From: Pseudomonas yamanorum
GTDB taxonomy: Bacteria; Pseudomonadota; Gammaproteobacteria; Pseudomonadales; Pseudomonadaceae
Direction of reading: 5' to 3'
Assembly: GCF_900105735.1 (NCBI RefSeq)
Contig: NZ_LT629793.1
Coordinates: 6,076,001-6,140,000, forward strand
DNA length: 64,000 nt
This document shows, one piece after another, positions 25,045 to 33,300 of the stretch. The notes under the pieces were generated by a model, which saw only the letters and a program-made list of their open reading frames with translations, was not told the DNA's origin and did no database searches. Every line of letters begins with the position of its first letter. Position 1 is the first letter of the stretch. The translations under genes and the position numbers were made by a program.

Positions 25045-28000
25045 GTGAAAGTCACGTCGCGTTCAGTCTTGCCGTTTGCGTTCCTGCGATCAGCCCCGCT
25101 TAATCCAATTCGCCACGGGGTTCGCATGCGTTATTGCCATGCGCCTGATGCTTGTCAGTCCCGACACCGTCAACTGGATTGGGCGATATGGGGGGTGATG
25201 ACCCTGACCGGCATAACGGCATTGCTGAGTGCAACTGCCCATGCCGGCAATGGTGTGCACATCAACGCGAATGCGGACGGCCAGTGCGTAAGTTTGAATG
25301 ACCCGCAGAACAACGATGGCAATGCCGCGACGTATCTTGCGCAAAACCTGATCTTCAAGGATCAGGCCTCGGGCAAGTGCAATTCCGCGACTAAAGGTTC
25401 GCAGACCGATTCGGTATTGTTTTACCGTCCAGGGGGCGTTTCTGGCGTAGGGGCGACCTCTCTGACCCTGGGCGGCGAACTGTTCGTCAACAGCGGCCGG
25501 GTGATCCTCGGGCAGCCCGGCGGCAATATGGCGATTGGTAACGAGAGTACTCAAGCCAGCGCCGACGGGGCTGCCATTGGTCATGGGGCCCAAGGCCTCG
25601 GCCGCTGGGGCATGGCGGCGGGGTTCCAGGCCAAGTCCCTGGCTGACTATGCCCACGCATTTGGCTATAACGCCCAGGCCTCGAATCAGTACGCCACGGC
25701 TATCGGCGCAAATACGACGGCGGCGGGAGAGCGGGCCACGGCTGTGGGCGCCGGTGCATCGGCCAGTGGCGGCGGGGCTTTTGCCGCGAGTCGCGACGCC
25801 AGGGCGGACGGCACCCACAGCGTTGCGGTGGGCTCTGAGGCCAGCGTGACGGCCAGCAGTAATGAAGGGGTTGCCTTGGGCAACAAGGCCAGCGCGCAAC
25901 ACAACTACGGCGTTGCACTGGGCAGTGGCTCAACGACGCAAAACCTGAAGGCGGTTGCGCCGGTGACGATCAATGGCACTGCCTACAGTGTCGATAGTAC
26001 GTCGGCCATGGGCGTAGTCAGCCTGGGTAATGCCAGCCAGACTCGCCAACTGATCAACATGGCCCCCGGGGCGGTAAGCAACAACAGCACCGATGGCGTC
26101 AATGGCGCCCAGTTATTCGTGGCCTACGATGCGATCCAGAAGCTCGGGGATCGGGAGTTGGTGGCCACTCAGTCGGTGGCGGATGCCCTCGGTGAGGGTA
26201 CTGCGGTCAAGGACGGCAAGGTGGTGCTGCCGGCCTTTTCCCTGACCAGCCTGGGTACTGGCGTGGCACAGCCCACATCGGTGGTGGGGGCGATCAAGGC
26301 CTTGGATCAGGCCCATAAAGGTACGCAGGAAGCCTTGAATGATGTTGATCAACTGGCCAACGCAACGGCAGGGCAAGTTCGTTTGGCGATGGCTGAGAAA
26401 TACCTGCGTTGGAGCGAGGACCAGCAGGCCTACACGGCCAGCGAAGGCGCCCACCCTGAGAGCCGGATTGCCAATGTAGCCGCAGGTGTGGCTGCTACCG
26501 ACGCGGTGAACAAGGGCCAGTTGGACGCCGTGGAAAGTACGGCCAATAACGCGAACAGCCTTGCTGCCAGCGCGCTGTCCGGTGCCAACGCAGCGATGGC
26601 CACCGCTGACGATGCCCGCAAAACGGCAAGCGCGGCGCAAGAGGGTGCCGACGCTGCCCTGCAAACGGCGGCGGGAGCACGGGCAACGGCAGATAATGCG
26701 CAGAGCACCGCCAAGGACGCCTCCAGCTCGGCCGAAACCGCACAGAAAGCTGCAGAAGCCGCGCAAGGTTCCGCCACTGCCGCGATGGGGGTGGCATCAA
26801 CCGCGCAGGCGACAGCTGATGCCGCCCAAGGCACCGCCAGCTCGGCACTGGGGTCGGCAAGCGGCGCGCAGCAACTGGCACAGGCTGCACAGGAGGCTGC
26901 GGACGTGGCGGCGAATTCCGCAACGACGGCGCAGCGAACTGCAGAGGCTGCAGAAGGCAAGGCGAGCTCGGCGTTGGCCGGTGCCGATGATGCCCGTAAG
27001 GCGGCAGACGGTGTGCGAGCTGCTGCCGATGCCGCTTTGGCCAAGGCCGACAGCGCCGAAAAGAGCGCAGGTGTGGCGCAAGGGACGGCCAGTACCGCGC
27101 TGGACTCCGCGGCTGACGCCCAGAAAACTGCCGAATCCGCCCGGGGAACCGCCGAACGGGCGCAAGGGGCCGTTGCGACTGCACAACAGACGGCCGAAAC
27201 CGCACAGGGTGTCGCCAACACGGCCCTGGGCTCGGCAGCCACTGCCCAGAAGACGGCCGAAGCCGCACAAGGGGCAGCCACCACAGCACTGAGTTCGGCG
27301 TCTGAAGCGCAAAAAAGCGCCGCGACGGCCCAAGGCACTGCCGATACCGCGCTGACCACGGCCTCCAGCGCCCAACAAGCCGCGAATGCTGCGCAGGGCT
27401 CTGCCGATACGGCGTTGGGCACGGCTGTTCGGGCCGGCGAAACCGCTACGGCCGCCCAGGGCTCCGCCGATGCCGCCTTGGCTGCAGCCGCCAGCTCCCA
27501 CAAGACTGCCGACGTGGCCCAAGGCACTGCGAACACGGCGCTGGACAAGGCCGCCGTGGTGCAGAAAAGCGCCGATGCCGCGCAGCTTACAGCCAATCAG
27601 GCGCTCAGCGCCTCCGAGGGTGCCGGGCAATCCGCCAACGCGGCCCAAAGCGCGGCGGATTCGGCATTGGCAACGGCGACAGGGGCGCAGACTGCCGCTC
27701 AATCGGCTCAGGATCGCGCGGATGCCGCCGTCAGTTCGGCGGCCGGTGCACAACAGGCCGCAAATGCCGCGCAAGGCACGGCGGACACCGCCCTTGGTGC
27801 TGCCTCCACGGCACAGCGCACGGCCGACGCCGCCAAATCCACCGCAGACCAGGCACTGAACACGGTCTCCACGGCGCACCAGGCGGTCGAGACGGCCCAA
27901 GGCACGGCCGATGCAGCGCTGACCGCCGCAGCCAGCGCGCAAAGCGCGGCCGGTAACGCCCAGGGTACCGCTGACGGCGCATTGGCTTCGGCGGCCCGGG

Positions 28001-30183
28001 CACAGCACGCCGCAGATGCTGCCCAAGGCACGGCAGACACGGCATTGAGCTCGGCTTCCGGCGCGCAGAAAACCGCTGAAACCGCGCAGAGCTCCGCCGA
28101 TACCGCCCTGGCTTCGGCCGCGTCCGCACGCAATGTGGCGGACAAGGCCCAGAGCACGGCGGACGCCGCCGGTCGCTCGGCAAACGATGCGCTGCAGGCC
28201 GCGACAACGTCACAGGCCAGCGCCGACAACGCTTTGGACGCCGCAAGCAATGCCCAGAAAGGGGCGGTCGCCGCCCAACACACCGCTGATGCGGCCAAGG
28301 CCACCGCCGATATCGCCACCGGCCAGCTCAAGGGCCTGGACGACGGCCAGACGGTCGTCCAGCGCATTGACGCGGCTATCCGAAGCGCCGCAGGTGTAGC
28401 CAGTGAGTTCGTTGCCAAGGCTCTGGGAGGAGGTTCCACCGTGGGTAGCGATGGCCAGCCGACGGCGCCGGCCTATGCCATCAGTCAGATCAATGCCGAT
28501 GGCAGCGTCCAGCCCGCTCCTCAACTCCATGACAACGTGGGCGCTGCCCTGACGGCTTTGGACCACAATGTCGGCACGCTCAACGCCGCCGTGAACCGCC
28601 AGGGCGCAGCACTCGGCGCCTTGGGTGAGGGCGTCCGGGCCCTGCGTGACGATAGCGTTGTGTGGGACGAGGCCAGCGGCGCTTATACCGCGGGTCGTGG
28701 CGCGGATCGCAATGAGCCGGCACGCATCGGTAACCTGGCGGCCGGTGTTGCACCAAGCGATGCCGTCAACAAGGGGCAGCTCGATACCGTCGCGACCACC
28801 GCATCGCAGGCCGGCAGCGCCGCTGACGCAGCCCGGGCGGCAGCGGTGAAGGCCCAGGGGACAGCGGATGGCGCGGTGGTTGCTGCTGCTTTCGCCCAGA
28901 CCGCTGCTGATGCCGCGCAACATGCTGCCGATACCGCTGGCAGCACTGCTGCCGACGCACATGAGGCTGCAAACGCTGCTCACACGTTCGCCAGTCAGGT
29001 TGGCCAGGTGGCGGAGCGCGCCGCAGCGCAATTGCAGGGGCTGGAGGAGGGTGAAACCGTACTTGATCGCATACAGTCAGCGAACCACGCAGGTCGACAG
29101 GCATTGGCTGATGCGCTGGGCGGTGGCGCTGCTGTCAACGCGGATGGTTCCGTGAAAGCACCGGCCTACGCTGTGACCCGGATCGACTCTGAGGGGGGCC
29201 CCGCTGGCCAGGTCCGGGCTGGCAACGTCGGGCAAGCGATCAAAACACTCGACGTGTCGCTGAATGCAGTCAACGCCAAGGCCGACAAGGCCACAGCGAG
29301 CATGGGCAGTTTGCGCGAGCAGGTGAACAACGGTCAGGCCGGCCTGGTTCGACAGGACGCCCTCAACCGGGACATCCAGGTGGCGCGGGACACTGACGGC
29401 GTTCGTGTCGATCTCAGTGGTACCCAGGGACCTCGGATTCTGACGGGTGTGAAGGACGGCGCCTTGGGTGCCGACAGCACCGATGCCGTCAATGGTCGAC
29501 AACTCGATGCCGTCAACCGGCAGGTCAAGCAGTTGGCACAGCAAGCCTCCGGCATCGCGGTAGACACTCAAGGCGGTGACAAGGCGACGGTGGCGCCGGG
29601 CAGCAAGTCCGTGGCGGCAGGGGCCAGCGCCCAGGCCGGTGGCGAACGCAGTGTTGCCACGGGGGCCGGTGCAGTGGCCCAGGCGCCTCGCAGCACTGCA
29701 CTGGGGGCTGGTGCCAAGGCCGATGCGCCAGGCAGCGTCGCGCTTGGCGCCGGCTCCCAGGCCCCGCGGGCGAATACCGTCTCAGTGGGCGCGCCGGGCG
29801 CCGAGCGGCAAATCACTAACGTAGGGGCAGCCAGCGAGGCGACGGATGTCGTCAATCTCGGCCAGGCCACGCAGATCTCCAACCAGGCCGCTGACCGCAC
29901 GCTACGGCAAGCCAACGCCTATACCGACAGCCAGATCAGCGCGGTGCGCCAGGACGCCTATGCCGGCATCGCGTCGGCCATGGCCATGGCAGCCTTGCCT
30001 GTGGCTTCGACACCGGGCAGGAGCATGGTGGCCATGGGGACGTCGGTCTATGAGGGGCAATCAGCCTTGGCCGTTGGCCTCTCGGGGCGCACCGAAGATG
30101 GCCGTTGGGCGTACAAGGCCAATGGTTCGGGCAGTGCCCAGGGAAGTGTCGGGCTGGCGGTTGGCGTGGGTTACGAATGGTAG
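25045..30183 (+). CDS. giant YadA-like trimeric autotransporter adhesin 1
   Basis: A 1712-residue type Vc autotransporter. A long signal peptide (67 residues, hydrophobic core WAIWGVMTLTGITALLSATAHA split before GNG) is followed by a domain with two conserved Cys (GQCVSLND and SGKCNSAT). Then come a YadA-type head of about 14-residue GA-rich beta-roll repeats (roughly 165-310), necks (VAAGVAATDAVNKGQL near 480), and an Ala-rich coiled-coil stalk at residues 503-1090 made of 28 units of 21 residues. A globular insert (GGGSTV, near 1130), another neck, a shorter coiled coil, a second small head (SVAAGASAQAGGERS) and the C-terminal YadA anchor ending VGLAVGVGYEW complete it. GTG at 25045 is chosen because the paralogue starts with the same GTGAAAGTCAC. 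Confidence 0.95.
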   Translation: MKVTSRSVLPFAFLRSAPLNPIRHGVRMRYCHAPDACQSRHRQLDWAIWGVMTLTGITALLSATAHAGNGVHINANADGQCVSLNDPQNNDGNAATYLAQNLIFKDQASGKCNSATKGSQTDSVLFYRPGGVSGVGATSLTLGGELFVNSGRVILGQPGGNMAIGNESTQASADGAAIGHGAQGLGRWGMAAGFQAKSLADYAHAFGYNAQASNQYATAIGANTTAAGERATAVGAGASASGGGAFAASRDARADGTHSVAVGSEASVTASSNEGVALGNKASAQHNYGVALGSGSTTQNLKAVAPVTINGTAYSVDSTSAMGVVSLGNASQTRQLINMAPGAVSNNSTDGVNGAQLFVAYDAIQKLGDRELVATQSVADALGEGTAVKDGKVVLPAFSLTSLGTGVAQPTSVVGAIKALDQAHKGTQEALNDVDQLANATAGQVRLAMAEKYLRWSEDQQAYTASEGAHPESRIANVAAGVAATDAVNKGQLDAVESTANNANSLAASALSGANAAMATADDARKTASAAQEGADAALQTAAGARATADNAQSTAKDASSSAETAQKAAEAAQGSATAAMGVASTAQATADAAQGTASSALGSASGAQQLAQAAQEAADVAANSATTAQRTAEAAEGKASSALAGADDARKAADGVRAAADAALAKADSAEKSAGVAQGTASTALDSAADAQKTAESARGTAERAQGAVATAQQTAETAQGVANTALGSAATAQKTAEAAQGAATTALSSASEAQKSAATAQGTADTALTTASSAQQAANAAQGSADTALGTAVRAGETATAAQGSADAALAAAASSHKTADVAQGTANTALDKAAVVQKSADAAQLTANQALSASEGAGQSANAAQSAADSALATATGAQTAAQSAQDRADAAVSSAAGAQQAANAAQGTADTALGAASTAQRTADAAKSTADQALNTVSTAHQAVETAQGTADAALTAAASAQSAAGNAQGTADGALASAARAQHAADAAQGTADTALSSASGAQKTAETAQSSADTALASAASARNVADKAQSTADAAGRSANDALQAATTSQASADNALDAASNAQKGAVAAQHTADAAKATADIATGQLKGLDDGQTVVQRIDAAIRSAAGVASEFVAKALGGGSTVGSDGQPTAPAYAISQINADGSVQPAPQLHDNVGAALTALDHNVGTLNAAVNRQGAALGALGEGVRALRDDSVVWDEASGAYTAGRGADRNEPARIGNLAAGVAPSDAVNKGQLDTVATTASQAGSAADAARAAAVKAQGTADGAVVAAAFAQTAADAAQHAADTAGSTAADAHEAANAAHTFASQVGQVAERAAAQLQGLEEGETVLDRIQSANHAGRQALADALGGGAAVNADGSVKAPAYAVTRIDSEGGPAGQVRAGNVGQAIKTLDVSLNAVNAKADKATASMGSLREQVNNGQAGLVRQDALNRDIQVARDTDGVRVDLSGTQGPRILTGVKDGALGADSTDAVNGRQLDAVNRQVKQLAQQASGIAVDTQGGDKATVAPGSKSVAAGASAQAGGERSVATGAGAVAQAPRSTALGAGAKADAPGSVALGAGSQAPRANTVSVGAPGAERQITNVGAASEATDVVNLGQATQISNQAADRTLRQANAYTDSQISAVRQDAYAGIASAMAMAALPVASTPGRSMVAMGTSVYEGQSALAVGLSGRTEDGRWAYKANGSGSAQGSVGLAVGVGYEW
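26551..28314 (+). repeat. 63-bp tandem repeat, 28 units, encoding the adhesin 1 stalk
   Basis: The protein period is 21 residues (three heptads), typically AQGTADTAL-x5-AQKTAEA. I aligned 28 consecutive units without any insertion or deletion, 1764 bases in all. DNA identity between units is moderate, so this is a diverged coding repeat and not a recent expansion. Ala occupies most core positions. Confidence 0.88.
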
Positions 30184-30192
30184 GGCCTGATA

Positions 30193-30227
30193 TCGGCAGG
30201 TCGAGGGGCTGGCCCTCGGCCTGCCGA
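30193..30227 (+). terminator. strong hairpin after adhesin 1
   Basis: Arms of 15 bases (30193-30207 and 30213-30227, 14 of 15 paired) enclose the loop GCTGG 10 bases after the adhesin 1 stop. Only a short TTTA follows, so termination may be partial, allowing some read-through into adhesin 2. Confidence 0.65.
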
Positions 30228-30246
30228 TTTAGGAGCAGTCCGATAT
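30227..30246 (+). promoter_or_regulatory. 20-base element shared by both adhesin upstream regions (copy 2)
   Basis: This is the second copy of ATTTARGAGCAGTCCGATAT (here R = G), 151 bases before the adhesin 2 start and immediately after the hairpin. The palindromic extension seen in copy 1 is lost (TCCGATATTCC). Confidence 0.42.
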
Positions 30247-30396
30247 TCCTCTCCGGCCTCACTGTCCACAATAACCCTCAGTAATCATTGCCCGCTGTCG
30301 CAGCGGCTACCACTCGTGGAACCCGTCTCAGCCATCGGATTGCCGTGGTGCCTTGTTTCGGTTCGACGCATCCGTCAATGTCTCAGGTAAGTCATC

Positions 30397-33300
30397 GTGA
30401 AAGTCACATTGCGTTTCGATTCGCAGGTCGCTTGTCTGCATGCTGTTCCTCTCAACCCACTTCGCTCCCTCATTCGCGGCTTCTACTGCCCCGAGTTTGC
30501 GGTCACATCACGCGGTTGGCCGATTCTCGGCCTGCTGACCCTTACCGGGGTTTCGGCGCTGCTGGGCGTGTCTGATGCCCGTGCAGGCAATGGTGTACAC
30601 ATCAATGCGAATGACAGCGGCGAATGCGTCAGTCTCAATGACCCCCAAAATACTTATATTGCAGGCACCGGGGCCGACAGAGCCTATTTGAACGAAAGCT
30701 TGAATTTCAAGGATGGTCAGTCGGGACGGTGCGACTCGGACGCCAAAGGTGGCCAAACCGAGAGCGTGATGTTCTATCGGCCGTCAGGAACGCCGGGTGT
30801 TGGGGCAACCTCGCTTTCCTTGGGCGGGGAGCTGTATATCAACAGTGGGCGGCTGATGTTGGGAGGTGTCGACGGCAGCATCGCGATTGGCCATTCCGGC
30901 ATCGAGGTTGGCGCCCCGTTTGTGACTGATAACGGCTTTGCCTTCGGCCGCGGTGCCCAGAGCACGGCCGCCTGGACCATGGCCTTGGGTCTTACCGCCA
31001 GGGCCCGGAACCCCTATGCGCTGTCGTTCGGGAATACCGCTACGGCCTCCAATACGTTCAGTACTGCATTCGGTTCGGCATCCACTGCTTCAGGTGAGTA
31101 TGCCACTACACTCGGCGCGAGCGCACAGGCGGGTGGTGCGGGTTCGTTCGCCGGCGGGCGATTCGCAGTATCACGAGGGGAAAACTCGGTAGCGATCGGC
31201 AGGAACGCGAGCGCATCCAACTTGGAAAGCCTGGCACTTGGTTACAGCGCCCAGGCCCCTCAGAGGGCGAGTGTCGCGCTCGGCAGCTTTTCGGCCACTG
31301 ACGATCTGCGCGAAGTTGCGCCCGTGACCCTCAATGGACGCGTCTACTCTTTCGACCGCAACAGCGCGGTCGGCACGGTCAGCGGCGGCAGTGCGGCGCG
31401 ATTGCGCCAATGGATTTTTGTAGCTCCAGGGGCGGTGAACGCCACGAGTACAAATGCCATTAATGGTGCCCAGTTGTTCTCGGGATATGAGGCGATCCGC
31501 CGTCTCGGCACACGTGAGACCACGGCCGCTGAGTCGGTGGCTCAGGCCTTGGGGTCCGGCCCGTTGGCCCAGGGCAACCGGGTAGTGCCGGCACCGCTTG
31601 TGCTTACCAGCATCGACCAGGGAGCACCGCCGCCCACCACGCTGTTGGGGGCGCTGGCGGCTTTGGACGAGGCGCACAAAGTCACTGATGGGCGCATGGG
31701 GGAAGTGTTCGATTCCGTCATGGATATCTCGGAAAAAGCCCAAGTGTTGAGGGCGACCAAGAGGTTCTACTGGAACCCACAGACCGGTGCGTATGATGCC
31801 GACAGGGACGCCGGTGTGCCCGCGTCGATAATCAATATGGCTGCCGGCGTAGCGGCAACCGACGCCGTCAACAAAGGTCAGTTGGACGCTGTTGAAAGCA
31901 GCGCGATGCGTGCTCAACAAGCGGTCGACACCGCCAGTGCTGCCGTGGACAAGGCTCGTCAGGTGTCGTTGGCGGTAAAGGATGCCGCCGACTCATCGTT
32001 GGCACGGGCCAACAATGCCTCCCAGGAGGCAGCTGGCGCACTCGCCGCCGCCAATCTGGCCCAGGGCAGCGCCGGTGCGGCGGCAAGCGCCGCCAGCAAG
32101 GCCGGCGCGACTGCCGCCAACGCGCAAGTAGCAGCGGAGCGTGCCGGCGTTGTTGCCACCAGTGCTCAGCAGTCGGCCCAGACCGCCCAGGGCGCCGCCA
32201 CGCAAGCACAAAGCAGCGCAACGACGGCGCAGGCTCTGGCCAGCGCCGCACAAACCCGCGTGAAGGAAGTGGTCGATATCGTGGACGAGGCCACGACTGC
32301 CGCAACAGCTGCCCTGGGCTCGGCTGATGCTGCTTCGGGTGCAGTCACTTCGGCGCAGGCCGCTGCTGCGGATGCACAAGACCGGACGGACCAGGCTGCC
32401 ACTGCAGCTTCACGTGCACAGGGGGTGGCCGATGTTGCACAGCGTGCTGCGGATGCGGCCTTGCTTGCTGGCAACGGCGCCGAAGTTGCCGCGGATGCTG
32501 CGCAAGCCACTGCCGGCCAGACCATGAGCGCAGCGAACGCCGTACAGGTTGCGGCGGCTACCGCTCGTGGAATTGCCGATCAGGCCACGGGGGCTGCGTC
32601 GACGGCCCAGGGCGCCGGTGAGGTCGCCAAAAGCATGGCTGACAGAGCCCAGGACGCGGCTGCTGGTGCACTCAGCGCCGCCGGTTCGGCACAGGTTGCA
32701 GCCAATGCCGCGCTTGGCGCGGCAACCGACGCCCAGACAACGGCCGCCACCGCCCGGCAAACAGCTGACTCGGCGGGTGCTGCGGCCGCCACTGCGCAAA
32801 CCAATGCGCAGAATGCCCAGGGCACCGCAACAAAAGCTCACAGCACCGCGGCTTCTGCCCAAGGTCTGGCTGATGTCGCCCAGCGCTTCGCAGACAGCGC
32901 ATTGGGCGCTCTGGAAAACGCTGCGGTTATCAGCGATGGAGCTCAAGGCATCGCTGACGTTGCGTTGTCCTCGGCCTTGCAGGCGCAGCGGTCTGCGGAT
33001 GCCGCGCAGCACACCGCCGGCGCTGCGCAGGGCTCTGCCATCAGTGCGAACAATACCGCCATGGCAGCGCGCGACAGTGCCGACACAGCACTCGGTGCGG
33101 CATCGACAGCACGGAAGGCTGCCAGCGCTGCCAGCATTACCGCCAATCAAGCGCTGAACCTCGCCACCGGCGCACAAGCTTCCGCTCAGGCAGCCCAAGG
33201 CACTGCCGGCACCGCCTCCGCTGCGGCGTCCGGCGTACAACAAGCCGTGCTGGACACCCAAGCCAAGGCTGACGCTGCGTTGGCCGCGGCATCCACCGCT

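Noticed and set aside
26551..28314. Regular 63-base periodicity considered as a CRISPR or other non-coding array
   Set aside because: There are no constant repeats with unique spacers; the period is a coding three-heptad repeat inside an open adhesin gene.
26430..28439. Long minus-strand open frames (up to about 409 codons) across the adhesin 1 stalk, and similar ones across adhesin 2
   Set aside because: They mirror the GC-rich, Ala-coding repeat on the plus strand, have low-complexity translations and no RBS; they are by-products of codon composition.
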